Source of the DNA: Actinomadura macrotermitis
Lineage (GTDB): Bacteria; Actinomycetota; Actinomycetes; Streptosporangiales; Streptosporangiaceae
DNA length: 64,000 bases
Reading direction: 5' to 3'
Assembly: GCF_009604375.1 (NCBI RefSeq)
Contig: NZ_WEGH01000003.1
Location: 992,001 to 1,056,000 of the forward strand
Shown here: positions 27,552-36,348 of the stretch, in pieces
Layout of the letters: each line of letters opens with the position of its first letter
Numbering within the stretch: position 1 is the first letter of the stretch
Notes under the pieces: model-generated
What the model was told of the DNA's origin: nothing
What the model saw: only the letters and a program-made list of their open reading frames with translations
Database searches by the model: none
Program-made: the position numbers and the translations under genes

Positions 27552-28547
27552 CTAGCCGGCCACGGGTACGAGGTCGGGGCGCAGGTCGCTGTCGCCGGTC
27601 TCGCCCGCCTGGACGGCCCGCCGCCCGAGCACGACCACGTACGTCAGGAACGCGGCCTCGGCGACCACGCCGATGCCGATGCGCAGCCAGGTGATGTGCA
27701 CCCAGCCCGTCACGAAGCCCTCGATGAGGCCCGACACCAGCAGCACGCCGACCAGCCCGATGGCGATGCTGACGGCGGCGCGGCCCTCCTCGGCCAGGGC
27801 CTGGCCGCGGCGGCGCGGGCCGGGGTCGATCACCGTCCAGCCGAGCTTCAGCCCGGCCGCGCAGGCCAGGTAGACGGCGGTCAGCTCCAGCAGGCCGTGC
27901 GGCAGGATCAGCCCGAAGAACAGCCCGCCCTTGCCGTTGGCGAACATCAGCCCGGCGATGACGCCGAGGTTCAGCTGGTTGGCGAGCAGCACCAGCACGG
28001 TCGGGACGCCGAGCAGGATCCCGAAGATCAGCGCGATCGCGGACACCCACGCGTTGTTGATCCACACCTGGAAGGCGAACGAGGCCGCCGAGTGCTCGGT
28101 GTAGTAGTCGGCGAAGTCGTGGTCGACCAGCTCGCGGATCCGGTACGGCGAGCCGATCGCGGCCTGCACCTCGGGGCTGTTGACCACCCAGATCGCCAGC
28201 GCCAGCGCGACCAGGTTGCCGAGCACCGCGTTGCCGAGCCACCAGCGGCGCATCCGCCAGGCCGCGGCCGGGAACGAGGCCGTCACGAACCGCGAGGCGT
28301 CCCGCCACATCGGGGCGTGCGCCCCGGCGACCGCGGCGCGCCCGCGCGCCACCAGCGAGGACAGCCGCGCCACCAGCATCGGGTCGGGCGAGCTGGAGCG
28401 CACCACCGACAGGTGGGTGGCGGTCCGCTGGTAGAGCTCGACGAGTTCGTCGATCTCGGCCCCGGTCCGCCGCCGGCTGGAGTTGATCAATCGTTCCAGC
28501 CGCTGCCACTCGGCGTCGTGTGCGGCAACATAGGCATCGACGTCCAC
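27552..28547 (-). CDS. Stage II sporulation protein M-like membrane protein
   Basis: This 331-aa protein belongs to the SpoIIM-like family of actinobacterial membrane proteins. The soluble N-terminal 90 residues contain RRRTGAEIDELVELYQRTATHLSVVR, and about six membrane segments follow, with NGKGGLFFGLILPHGLLELTAVYLA as the most conserved part. Family members lie beside RDD and MoxR/DUF58 genes; the role in actinomycetes is not established and need not be sporulation. The GTG at 28547 precedes the conserved start VDVDAYVAAHDAEW. It converges on DUF58 and diverges from the RDD gene. Confidence 0.87.
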   Translation of the reverse strand: MDVDAYVAAHDAEWQRLERLINSSRRRTGAEIDELVELYQRTATHLSVVRSSSPDPMLVARLSSLVARGRAAVAGAHAPMWRDASRFVTASFPAAAWRMRRWWLGNAVLGNLVALALAIWVVNSPEVQAAIGSPYRIRELVDHDFADYYTEHSAASFAFQVWINNAWVSAIALIFGILLGVPTVLVLLANQLNLGVIAGLMFANGKGGLFFGLILPHGLLELTAVYLACAAGLKLGWTVIDPGPRRRGQALAEEGRAAVSIAIGLVGVLLVSGLIEGFVTGWVHITWLRIGIGVVAEAAFLTYVVVLGRRAVQAGETGDSDLRPDLVPVAG

Positions 28548-28614
28548 CCGGCGAGAGTAACGCCTCACGCGTCCGGCCGGGCAAAATGGACGCCTCACCC
28601 CCTGAAGGAGGGTC

Positions 28615-29682
28615 ATGGCCGAACTCGTCACCGGCGAGGCCGTCGCACTCGACATCCGGGTCGCCCGGCTGGCCAGCCGGGGGTGCGCCCTGCTGCTGGA
28701 CCTGTTCTTCCAGGGCGTGATCCTCAGCTTCGCGATCAACATGGCCGGCGCGCTCGCCGCGATCGGCGACCCGGCCTGGGCCGTCGGCATGACGATCCTG
28801 GTCACCGCCGCCGTGATCGTCGGCTACCCGTGCGTGTTCGAGACGCTCAGCCGGGGCCGCACGCTCGGCAAGCTGGCGCTCGGGCTGCGGGTGGTGTCCG
28901 ACGACGGCAGCCCGATCCGGTTCCGCCAGGCGCTGGTGCGGGCGCTGGCCGGATTCCTGGAGTTCTGGACGCTGTACGGGGCGCCGGCGCTGATCACCTC
29001 GCTGTTCAGCAAGCGCGGCAAGCGGCTCGGCGACCTGTTCGCGGGCACGATCGTCATCCAGGAGCGGGTGCCCTCCAACGCGTTCTTCGGGCCGGTCGCG
29101 GTGATGCCGCCGCAGCTGGCGCCGTGGGCGCAGCTGCTGGAGCTGTCGCGGATCTCCGACGAGCTGGCGCTCACCGCGCGGCAGTACCTCACCCGGTTCT
29201 GGGAGCTGCTGCCGGAGGTGCGCGACGAGCTCGGCGGGCGGATCGCGGGCGAGGTGGCCGCGGTGATCAGCCCGCCCCCGCCGCCGGGCGTCCGGCCGGA
29301 GATCTTCCTGTCGGCGGTGCTGGCCGAGCGGCGGCGCCGGGAGGAGTGGCGGCTGGCGCAGCGCGCGGCCCGGCGGGCGCGGCGGACCGGTGCGCCCGAG
29401 CAGCCCGTGGTTCAGCAGCCCGTGGTTCAGCAGCCCGTGCCCGCGATGGCCGGCGGGCCGCCGCCGGCGCCGCCGGTGCGGCAGGGGCCGCCCGCGCCGC
29501 CGCCGTTCAGCGAGCCGGGGCCGGGGCAGCCGCGCTTCCTGCCGCCGCAGGACTACGGGGCGGGGCCGTACCAGCAGTCACTGCGGCCGCAGCCCGCTCA
29601 ACCCGCGCCGTGGCCGCAGCAGACTCCGCCGGCGCAGCAGCCCCCACCTGCGCAATGGCCACATCAGGCCAACTGGCCCTAG
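28615..29682 (+). CDS. RDD-family membrane protein with a Pro/Gln-rich tail
   Basis: This 355-aa protein has an N-terminal RDD domain (residues about 10-145) with three membrane segments, the arginine in VARLASRG, aspartate in LLLDLFFQG and KRGKRLGDLFAGT. The C-terminal 120 residues are Pro/Gln-rich, with a threefold QQPV(V) repeat near residue 265. RDD proteins may be transporters or membrane anchors. GGAGGG lies 3-8 bases before ATG 28615. It diverges from the SpoIIM-like gene by 67 bases, a pair seen widely in actinomycetes. Confidence 0.88.
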   Translation: MAELVTGEAVALDIRVARLASRGCALLLDLFFQGVILSFAINMAGALAAIGDPAWAVGMTILVTAAVIVGYPCVFETLSRGRTLGKLALGLRVVSDDGSPIRFRQALVRALAGFLEFWTLYGAPALITSLFSKRGKRLGDLFAGTIVIQERVPSNAFFGPVAVMPPQLAPWAQLLELSRISDELALTARQYLTRFWELLPEVRDELGGRIAGEVAAVISPPPPPGVRPEIFLSAVLAERRRREEWRLAQRAARRARRTGAPEQPVVQQPVVQQPVPAMAGGPPPAPPVRQGPPAPPPFSEPGPGQPRFLPPQDYGAGPYQQSLRPQPAQPAPWPQQTPPAQQPPPAQWPHQANWP

Positions 29683-29709
29683 TGGCGCGGCTCACAAGCT
29701 GGCTAAGAT

Positions 29710-29730
29710 CCGAATAAGTTTCATATTCGG
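29710..29730 (+). promoter_or_regulatory. AT-rich hairpin overlapping the ribosome binding site of the GH5 gene
   Basis: CCGAATA (29710-29716) and TATTCGG (29724-29730) form a perfect 7-bp stem with a 7-base loop. The last two bases overlap the GGAGG (29729-29733) that serves ATG 29740. The element is unusually AT-rich for this DNA. It could be a transcription-factor operator or an RNA structure limiting ribosome access. Confidence 0.5.
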
Positions 29731-29739
29731 AGGCCGTTC

Positions 29740-31176
29740 ATGCGTGCTCGCCCATCCCTCGCCGTCGCCGCCCTGACGGCCGCCCTGCTGCTGCCCACCG
29801 GCACGCCCGCCCACGCCGATGCAGCGCCTGCCACCACGGCGCCTGCCACCACGGGGCCCCCGCTGATCACCGACGACCAGGGACGGGCACTGATCCTGCA
29901 CGGCCTGAACACCGCCGGCAGCGCCAAGGGACCGTCCGGGCTGCCGTGGATCACCCGCGCCGACGTCGCCCGCGAGGCCCGCGACATCGGCACCAACTCC
30001 GTCCGCTACCTGATCCAGTGGCGGAACGTCGAGCCGAGCCCCGGCCGCTATGACGAGCGCTACCTGGACGAGGTCGCCAAGCGCGTCGCCTGGTACCGCG
30101 AGCAGGGCATGCACGTCATCCTGGACATGCACCAGGACATGTACGGCCCGTCGGCCTGCGCCGGGTCGCCCGGAGCCGGCGACGGCGCGCCCGCGTGGGC
30201 GTCGCTCAGCGACGGCCTGCCCTGCAAGCTGCAGGACCCGTGGAGCCTGACCTACCTGCAGCCGGGCATCGTGCGCGCCTTCGACAACTTCTGGAACCAC
30301 ACCGGCAAGCACCCCGAGCTGATGCGGCGCTACACCGCGATGTGGCGGCACGTCGCGGCCCGGTTCGCCAAGGAGCCGGCGGTGCTCGGCTACGACCTGA
30401 TGAACGAGCCGTTCGGCGGGTCCCGCCAGTTCGCCGCATTCGAGGGGCCCACGCTGACGTCGTTCTACCAGCGCATCGTGACCGCGATCCGGCAGGTCGA
30501 CCGGGACAACTGGATCTTCGCCGAGCCGCAGGTGCTCGGGCCGAACGAGGGCTTCGCCACCGCGCTGAAGAAGATCTCCGACCCGCGCCCGGGCGGGTCG
30601 CGGGTGGTGCTCGCGCCGCACTTCTACCCCCTCGGCATCGACCTCGGCGGCTCCTACACGGGCGCGGCGAAGCTGCTGGCCAGGGGCCAGTTCGAGCTGT
30701 GGAGGCACAACCTGCCGGCGTCCGCGCGGCGGCTCGGCACCCCGCTGTGGATCGGCGAGGTCGGCGGCATCCCCGAGACCGCGCCGGGCGCGCTGGACTT
30801 CACCGCCGACTGGCTGGCGATGGCCGACGGGCTCGGCATCGGCTGGGCGTACTGGTCCAACGACCCGGGATCGGGCGGCGTCGTGGACGGCAAGGGCGAC
30901 CTGACCGGCATCGGCAGGCTGCTGGCGCGGCCCTACCCGCGCGCGGTCGCGGGCACCCCGACGAAGATCTCCTACTCGTCCGGGAAGCTGACGGTGGCGT
31001 GGCGCAACCGGTCGGGCGCGCACGGGCCGACCGAGATCTGGTTCCCGAGCAAGCCGCGCGTCACCTCGTCCGACCCCGCAGGCCGCTGGCGGACGACGTG
31101 GGACGCCAAGCGGCGCGTCCTGTCGGTCTGGGCCGACCCGAAGACGCCGTCCCACACGGTGGTGGTCAGCCCCTGA
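29740..31176 (+). CDS. Secreted GH5 glycoside hydrolase, endoglycoceramidase-like
   Basis: This 478-aa protein starts with a signal peptide (about residues 1-27, AHA cleavage site) and a GH5 TIM barrel. The acid/base is Glu223 in LMNEPFGG and the nucleophile Glu340 in WIGEVGG. The opening LHGLNTAGSAKGPSGLPWIT, the MHQDMYG stretch and a C-terminal beta-sandwich match the endoglycoceramidase branch (as in Rhodococcus), which releases glycans from glycosphingolipids; a beta-glucanase role is less likely. GGAGG precedes ATG 29740, partly inside a hairpin. Its 3' end overlaps the convergent gene by 11 bases. Confidence 0.88.
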   Translation: MRARPSLAVAALTAALLLPTGTPAHADAAPATTAPATTGPPLITDDQGRALILHGLNTAGSAKGPSGLPWITRADVAREARDIGTNSVRYLIQWRNVEPSPGRYDERYLDEVAKRVAWYREQGMHVILDMHQDMYGPSACAGSPGAGDGAPAWASLSDGLPCKLQDPWSLTYLQPGIVRAFDNFWNHTGKHPELMRRYTAMWRHVAARFAKEPAVLGYDLMNEPFGGSRQFAAFEGPTLTSFYQRIVTAIRQVDRDNWIFAEPQVLGPNEGFATALKKISDPRPGGSRVVLAPHFYPLGIDLGGSYTGAAKLLARGQFELWRHNLPASARRLGTPLWIGEVGGIPETAPGALDFTADWLAMADGLGIGWAYWSNDPGSGGVVDGKGDLTGIGRLLARPYPRAVAGTPTKISYSSGKLTVAWRNRSGAHGPTEIWFPSKPRVTSSDPAGRWRTTWDAKRRVLSVWADPKTPSHTVVVSP

Positions 31177-31735
31177 CCAGGTTCGGCGGCGACTCCAGCG
31201 CCGTCAGCTCGATGCCGGGGGCGGCGAGCACGACGTCCCCGGCCAGGTGCACCTCGCCCGCCTCGGCGGTCGCCAGGTCGCCGACCTCGTAGCGCTCGAC
31301 GGGCAGCGGCGCGATGTCGGTCTCGTGCGTGGTGACGTCGACCAGCCGCCACCGCTGGTCGACGGTCAGCGCCGCCAGGGCGGGCCCGCCGAGCCGCACC
31401 AGCCGCACGTTGCGCTCCTCGCCCGGCTCCAGCCGCAGCCACCGCGCCACCGCGACCAGGAAGCCGGGCGACTCGCCGAGGAACCCCGCGGCGCGCGCCC
31501 CGCGCTCCTCCCCCGCACGCACCCAGACGAGGTCGTGGCCGGTGACGCCGCCCCTGATCCACAGCGGCCCGGCGGTCACCTCGACGCGGATCTGCCGCCA
31601 GCGGTCGTCCACCACCAGGTCGGTGCGGACACCGTCGGAGCGCTGCCCGACGTAGCGCCAGCCACCGGGACCGGGAGCGCACTGGAAGCTCTCCTCGATC
31701 CCCTCGTCAAGGTGCAGGTAGGTTCCGTTCGGCAT
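31166..31735 (-). CDS. Conserved hypothetical protein (possibly putative glycolipid-binding type)
   Basis: I do not recognise this 189-aa protein with certainty. It is soluble, without signal peptide, cysteine-poor and rich in beta-strand-like segments; a WLRLEPGEERNVRLVRLGGPALA region and a final LTALESPP stretch could belong to a beta-sandwich fold. It reads convergently to the GH5 gene and overlaps its end by 11 bases. It is followed by the MBL gene upstream at 16 bases in the same direction, so the two may form an operon under the TetR operator. Confidence 0.65.
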   Translation of the reverse strand: MPNGTYLHLDEGIEESFQCAPGPGGWRYVGQRSDGVRTDLVVDDRWRQIRVEVTAGPLWIRGGVTGHDLVWVRAGEERGARAAGFLGESPGFLVAVARWLRLEPGEERNVRLVRLGGPALAALTVDQRWRLVDVTTHETDIAPLPVERYEVGDLATAEAGEVHLAGDVVLAAPGIELTALESPPNLVRG

Positions 31736-31750
31736 CCGCCAGAAGCTATC

Positions 31751-32503
31751 TCACTCCGCCCCGCCGAGCGTGAGGGGGCGGCCGGGCGGCAGGATCCGCA
31801 CGGCGGTGGCGGGGGCGTGCCGGGCGACGGCCCGCGCGAAGCGCTCGGGCGTGCCGTCGTAGCCGAGGAAGAGGCGGTCGCGCACCGGCCCGGCGGTGAA
31901 GGCGTAGTGGACGGGCACCGCGACGGCGGGGCGGAGCACCGCGCACAGCTCCGCGGCCTGCTCGGCGCTCATGACGACCTGGCGCCGCAGCGGGCGGATG
32001 CGCAGGCCGTTGACGGGCAGCAGCGCCAGGTCGATGGGAGGGAAGCGCTCAGCCACCTCGTCCAGTTCGGGGATGCGCAGCGTGTCGGCGGCGAAGTACA
32101 CCGTCGTGCCGGCGTCCTGCACGACGAAGGTGACCTCCGGCACGCCGTGCGCGGCCGGGGCGGCGGTGACGCGCAGGCCGCCGAGGTCGACGCTCTCCCA
32201 CGGCTCGACCTCGATCACGCCGGTGAACCCGGCCTTGCGTGCCTTGTCCCCCATGCCCCGCTTGACGACGAAGGGCACCGAACGGTCGGGGTAGGCGGCG
32301 AAGGCGTCCACGTCGAAGTGGTCGTAGTGGTCGTGGCTGGCGACCACGGCCGCCAGCGGTGGCAGCTCGGCCGGTGTGAAGGCGAGCGGCTCGCCCCGGC
32401 GGTAGCCGCGCTTCTCCGAGAACCACGGGTCGGTGAGGACCCGCCGGCCGTCGAAGTCCAGCAGCGCGCACGCGTGGGCGACCCGGGTGATCGTGGTGGC
32501 CAT
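31751..32503 (-). CDS. Metallo-beta-lactamase-fold hydrolase (UlaG-like)
   Basis: This 250-aa protein carries the metal-binding motif SHDHYDHFD near residue 55, a histidine in PAAHGVPE, the aspartate in YFAADT and a late histidine in VPVHYAF. These fit the UlaG/N-acyl-phosphatidylethanolamine-phospholipase-D-like branch. The substrate is unknown. It diverges from a TetR gene across a 16-bp palindrome, so repression by that TetR is likely. A start at ATG 32503 has GAGG-like sequence upstream. Confidence 0.88.
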   Translation of the reverse strand: MATTITRVAHACALLDFDGRRVLTDPWFSEKRGYRRGEPLAFTPAELPPLAAVVASHDHYDHFDVDAFAAYPDRSVPFVVKRGMGDKARKAGFTGVIEVEPWESVDLGGLRVTAAPAAHGVPEVTFVVQDAGTTVYFAADTLRIPELDEVAERFPPIDLALLPVNGLRIRPLRRQVVMSAEQAAELCAVLRPAVAVPVHYAFTAGPVRDRLFLGYDGTPERFARAVARHAPATAVRILPPGRPLTLGGAE

Positions 32504-32537
32504 GGGGCTCCTCGGACGATTCGGTTAACACCTGTAA

Positions 32538-32553
32538 GCTAACGATCGTTAGC
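32538..32553. promoter_or_regulatory. 16-bp perfect palindrome, probable TetR operator
   Basis: GCTAACGATCGTTAGC is a perfect palindrome located between the divergent MBL and TetR genes, 35 bases upstream of one start and 38 bases upstream of the other. Its size and position are typical of a TetR operator controlling both promoters. Confidence 0.78.
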
Positions 32554-32590
32554 CGAAAGCGTCAAGCAGGCCCCGGCCGGAAGGTGGATC

Positions 32591-33223
32591 ATGAGGCGGG
32601 TGAACGACGAGGAGTCCCCGGCGCCCGGCGCCCGGCGGCGCAACCCCCGGGGGGAGGGCGCCCGGCTCCGCGGCGAGCTGCTGGAGGCGGCCGTCCGGCT
32701 GCTGGAGGCCCCGGACGGCGCGGCGGCCCTGACCCTGCGGGCCGTGGCCCGGGAGGCGGGCGTCGCCGCGCCGTCGGTCTACCGCCACTTCCCCGACCGC
32801 AACGCGCTGGTGGAGGCGGCGGTGGCCGGCTGCTTCGCGCGGCTCGACGACCTCCTCCTGCGGGCCGCGGCCGGAGCGCCCGGCCCGGAGGAGGCCCTGC
32901 GCGCCTGCTGCGCGGCCTACTGCCGCTTCGGGTTCGAGCACCCCGGGCAGTACCGGGCCCTGTTCAGCGCCGACCTGCCCTGGGACGAGCCGGCCCCGGC
33001 CCTGGACGGCCGGGGCGCGGGGGTCTTCGGGCGGCTGGTGGACGCCGTGCGGGCCTGCGCCGACGCCGGCGCGGCGCGTCCGGGGGACGCCTTCGCCATG
33101 GCGACGAACGTCTGGGTCGCGCTGCACGGGATCGTGTCGCTGCGCACCAGCCGCCCGCGCTTCCCCTGGCCGCCCGTGGAGGAACTCATCGAGGCGGCCT
33201 TGGCGGGCCAGGTGCGGCCGTAG
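32591..33223 (+). CDS. TetR/AcrR-family transcriptional regulator
   Basis: This 210-aa regulator has the TetR helix-turn-helix (LRGELLEAAVRLLEA ... LTLRAVAREAGVAAPSVYRHFPDRNALVEAAV, residues about 25-75) and a C-terminal TetR_C-like ligand domain (WVALHGIVSLRTSRP). It diverges from the MBL gene with a palindrome between, so it probably represses that gene and itself. The ligand is unknown. Its stop lies 4 bases from the stop of the convergent next gene. Confidence 0.9.
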   Translation: MRRVNDEESPAPGARRRNPRGEGARLRGELLEAAVRLLEAPDGAAALTLRAVAREAGVAAPSVYRHFPDRNALVEAAVAGCFARLDDLLLRAAAGAPGPEEALRACCAAYCRFGFEHPGQYRALFSADLPWDEPAPALDGRGAGVFGRLVDAVRACADAGAARPGDAFAMATNVWVALHGIVSLRTSRPRFPWPPVEELIEAALAGQVRP

Positions 33224-33227
33224 CGGA

Positions 33228-33848
33228 TCAGCCCTCCGGCCAGAGCGGCACGACGTCCGCGGCGGCGGCTACGAGGGCGGTGGCGTCCAGTTCGAGCGAG
33301 GTCTCCTCGATTCCGGCGGCCGGCCACTCCACGACGAACTGCAGCGGGCCCTCCGGCGGCAGCGGCCACAGCCAGTAGGCGTTGCTGCCCTCCAGCGTCC
33401 GGCCGCCACCCCCGCACCCGCCGCCGCCGTGCTCGGTCAGCACCGGGCCGGACGGCTCGCCCTCGTCAGAGGGGTCGCTGTCGACCGTGGTGGCCTTGGC
33501 GCCGTCGGAGAGGCGGACGCCGTAGCGGCACAGGGTGTCGGGGAGGCCCCGGCGGCGGCGGGGCATGTCGTGGCCGAAGAACGTCGTCTCGAGGTCGTCC
33601 CAGGCGTCGTCGCCCAGTCCCTCGCGGCGGGCCGCCAGGCGGACGTCGAACAGCACTCCGGTCGGGTACACGGTCGCGTGGGGCAGCGCGATCACCACGT
33701 TGCCGGTGCGGGCGAGGATGCGGCCGATCGGCACGGTCACGCCGAGGACGTCCTCGCCGGGGCCCACCCAGGGGGGCATGACGTAGTCGTCCTCGTCGTC
33801 GTCATCGTTGACGAAACTGATCGCGGAGGTGCTGAAGAAGTCGCCCAT
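33228..33848 (-). CDS. Conserved hypothetical protein with acidic N-terminal cluster
   Basis: I do not recognise this 206-aa protein. It starts MGDFFSTSAISFVNDDDDEDD, continues with a proline-containing GVTVPIGRILARTGNVVIALP region, and has a Gly/Cys-rich loop (GGGGCGGGGR) near residue 140. No signal peptide or membrane segment is visible, so it is probably cytosolic. It lies 9 bases downstream of the inositol-phosphatase-like gene in the same direction and may be co-transcribed with it. Confidence 0.68.
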   Translation of the reverse strand: MGDFFSTSAISFVNDDDDEDDYVMPPWVGPGEDVLGVTVPIGRILARTGNVVIALPHATVYPTGVLFDVRLAARREGLGDDAWDDLETTFFGHDMPRRRRGLPDTLCRYGVRLSDGAKATTVDSDPSDEGEPSGPVLTEHGGGGCGGGGRTLEGSNAYWLWPLPPEGPLQFVVEWPAAGIEETSLELDATALVAAAADVVPLWPEG

Positions 33849-33857
33849 GCGGCCACG

Positions 33858-34619
33858 CTAAACGGCCGCCAGCAATTCCAGTAGGGGGCCGTGGAGGGCT
33901 TCTGGGGCGGCGAGGAAGAACGGCGCGCCCGCCGTCCAGGCGCGGCCTTCCAGGTCGGTGACGCGGGCGCCGGCCTCGCGGGCCAGCAGGGCGGCGCCGA
34001 GCAGGTTGCCGTCGTCGGCGCCGTACTGCCAGAAGGCGTCCAGGCGGCCCGCCGCGACGTCGGCGATCTGCCAGGACGTCGGCCCGAGGTTGCGGACGGC
34101 CGCCACGTGCGGGAGCACCGCGCTGAGCGACGCGCCGGCCTGCCTCGTCTCCTCGGGGAACGGCGGCTGGGCGGTGGTGACCACGCAGGCGGCCAGCTCC
34201 TTCTTCCTGGAGGGGCCGACGGGCGCGCCGTTCCGGGTGACGCCCCGGCCGGCCTCGGCGGCGTAGGTCTCCCCCAGGTGCGGCGAGTGCAGCACGGCCG
34301 CGACGGGTTCCCGGTCGCGGACGAGGGCCACGCTGACGCACCACTGCGGGAGGCCCTGCAAGTACTGGACGGCGCCGTCGATGGCGTCGACCACCCACGC
34401 CTCGCCCTCGTCCGGCAGGTCGGTGTCCAGCTCACCGGCCCAGGCGGCGTCCGGTCGCAGGGCGGACAGGTCGCGGCGCAGCATCTCCCCGGCGGGCCCG
34501 TCGACGGCGCGGAAGGCGGCGGCGAACTCCGGCCAGGTCGTGGCGTCCCCGGGCGGCGGCTGCGCGGCCAGCCAGGCTCCGGCGGTGCGGGCGGCGGCGG
34601 TCATCGAGGCGAGCACCAT
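33858..34619 (-). CDS. Inositol monophosphatase-family phosphatase
   Basis: This 253-aa protein belongs to the Mg-dependent inositol monophosphatase superfamily. The metal-binding motif appears as WVVDAIDGAVQYLQG (canonical WIDPIDGTxNF), with an upstream GELD acid and a C-terminal DDGNLLGAALLAREAGARVTD segment instead of WDxAAG. It could hydrolyse inositol phosphate or a related sugar phosphate; the variant motifs leave the substrate open. ATG 34619 has GGAGG 5-9 bases upstream. It diverges from a Lrp-type gene, which may regulate it. Confidence 0.83.
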   Translation of the reverse strand: MVLASMTAAARTAGAWLAAQPPPGDATTWPEFAAAFRAVDGPAGEMLRRDLSALRPDAAWAGELDTDLPDEGEAWVVDAIDGAVQYLQGLPQWCVSVALVRDREPVAAVLHSPHLGETYAAEAGRGVTRNGAPVGPSRKKELAACVVTTAQPPFPEETRQAGASLSAVLPHVAAVRNLGPTSWQIADVAAGRLDAFWQYGADDGNLLGAALLAREAGARVTDLEGRAWTAGAPFFLAAPEALHGPLLELLAAV

Positions 34620-34711
34620 GGTGTCCTCCGTTCGGTGTGGTGACACCAGCTTCGGGCAGCGTGGTGGAAAGAGGCCGCCCGAAGCCGCGCTTATGAGCGA
34701 AACTGGCCCTC

Positions 34712-35650
34712 ATGGAGGAGTTTCCGGCGATCGAGGTGCTCGATCTGCGCGATCAGCGGCTGATCGCGGCACTGCAGTGTGACGGCCGGCTGACCGCCGG
34801 GCGGGCCGCCGAGGTCCTCGGTGTCGGCCCCCGCGTAGTGCGGCGCCGCTGGGCGGCCCTGTTGGACGGCGACGTGGTCCGAGTGCGCGGCGTCGTCCCC
34901 TACCCGCCCGGCACGACGGCGACGCTGCTGCGCATCCGGGTGCTGCGCGGCCGGGTCGAGGCGATCGCCGCCGCCCTCGCGGCCCGCGACGACGTCCCGT
35001 TCATCGACCTGTCGGCGGGCGGCGACGAGATCGGCGCGATCGTGATCGCCCCGCCCGGCTCGCGCGGCCGTCTCCTCTACCGGCAGCTTCCAGCGACGGG
35101 CGCGGTCACCTCGGTGACGGCGCAGACCGTCCTGCACGTCTTCTCCACCGCCGACGCCTGGCGGCACGACGTGCTGACCCCTGAGGAACGCCGCGCCCTC
35201 ACCCCGCAGGCCCCGCCGCCGCCCGCCGGCCCGCCCGACGACACCGACCGGCGCATCCTCGGCGTCCTGGCCGCCGACGGGCGCGCCAGTGCCGCCGCCA
35301 TCGCCGAACGGACGGGCCTGCCCGACTCCACCGTCCGCCGCCGCCTCGCCGCGCGCGGGCACCTGCGCACCCAGGTGATCGTCGATCCGCGCCGGCTCGG
35401 CCTCGCCATCGACGCCAACGTGTGGATGCGGATCGAGCCGGGCCGCCTGGACGAGGTCGGCCGCGCCCTCGCCGCGCATCCGGCCGTGCACGGCGCCCTC
35501 GCCACCACCGGTGAGGCCAACCTCCAGGTCGCGGTCTGGCTGCGCGACCTGGAGCATCTGTACCGGTTCGTCAGCGGGGACCTCGGGGCGCTCGGCGTCC
35601 GCAGTGCCGACACCGTCCTGGTCGGCCGGGCCGTCAAGCGCCCCGGCTGA
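34712..35650 (+). CDS. Lrp/AsnC-family regulator with two HTH domains
   Basis: This 312-aa regulator is a tandem duplication of the Lrp unit: one helix-turn-helix at about residues 13-55 (DQRLIAALQCDGRLTAGRAAEVLG) and another at about 178-215 (TDRRILGVLAADGRASAAAIAERTG), each with an AsnC/RAM-like ligand segment. Double-Lrp proteins are common in actinomycetes. It diverges from the inositol-phosphatase gene across 92 bases and may control it. Confidence 0.88.
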   Translation: MEEFPAIEVLDLRDQRLIAALQCDGRLTAGRAAEVLGVGPRVVRRRWAALLDGDVVRVRGVVPYPPGTTATLLRIRVLRGRVEAIAAALAARDDVPFIDLSAGGDEIGAIVIAPPGSRGRLLYRQLPATGAVTSVTAQTVLHVFSTADAWRHDVLTPEERRALTPQAPPPPAGPPDDTDRRILGVLAADGRASAAAIAERTGLPDSTVRRRLAARGHLRTQVIVDPRRLGLAIDANVWMRIEPGRLDEVGRALAAHPAVHGALATTGEANLQVAVWLRDLEHLYRFVSGDLGALGVRSADTVLVGRAVKRPG

Positions 35651-35654
35651 CGCG

Positions 35655-36203
35655 TCAGCCCGTCAGGGCGTCCACGCAGGCGGGGCGGCGGGGGTCGCCG
35701 GCCGGGAAGCGGCGGGCGCACTCGGCCCGCACCCAGGACGAGCCGCCGCGGTGGGGCTTGGCGGCCTTGTGCCGTTGTTTGCGCGGATGCGAGACGGCGG
35801 CGGACGCGCGGGGAGCCGCCTTGGCAGGGCGGCTCGGGCGGTGGGCAGGGCGCGGTTCCGGGTCGGTTCTGTGCCGGACGGATTTGCGCCTGGGGGGAAT
35901 CGAGACGGCGAGCACCGGCGCGGGCTCCTCACTGGGTCCCGTGGTGGCAGGTCCCGTGGCGGCAGGTGCTGCGGGGGCGGGTGCTGCGGGGGCGGGTGCG
36001 GCCACCTGGAGGGGGCCGCGGGGAGCATCGGTCCCGGCGCTCAGGGCGGCGATCGTCACACCGGCCGCCACGACGGCGGTGAAGGCGAGCGCGACGGGCC
36101 GCCAGGGCCGCTGCCCCGCGGGGGCGGGCCGGCTGCGCAGATGCGCGGACGGAGGGAGCTTGGAGGGCCTGCACTGGTCCATCCGGGGATCCTGACGGCT
36201 CAC
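35655..36203 (-). CDS. Hypothetical single-pass membrane protein, Pro/Ala/Arg-rich
   Basis: This 182-aa protein is not recognised. One membrane segment (about 34-56, RPVALAFTAVVAAGVTIAALS) is followed by a low-complexity Ala/Pro stretch and a very basic region with a short C-terminal motif (WVRAECARRFPAGDPRRPACVDALTG) holding two cysteines. It would be anchored with the basic domain outside. The start may be GTG 36203 or ATG 36182; neither has a strong ribosome binding site. The end is 5 bases from the convergent Lrp stop. Confidence 0.5.
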   Translation of the reverse strand: MSRQDPRMDQCRPSKLPPSAHLRSRPAPAGQRPWRPVALAFTAVVAAGVTIAALSAGTDAPRGPLQVAAPAPAAPAPAAPAATGPATTGPSEEPAPVLAVSIPPRRKSVRHRTDPEPRPAHRPSRPAKAAPRASAAVSHPRKQRHKAAKPHRGGSSWVRAECARRFPAGDPRRPACVDALTG

Positions 36204-36348
36204 GGCCCGCCGGGCATGCCGTCACGGACAGTTGTTGCCAGGTTGCAATCTGTCCGGCGCGCGAACGGCGGCGCCCGCAGGGGACGCCGCCGCCGGTCAT
36301 GCCCGGTCGTGCGCACCTCTCAAAGCAGGAGAAGCCGCGCCGACCTCA

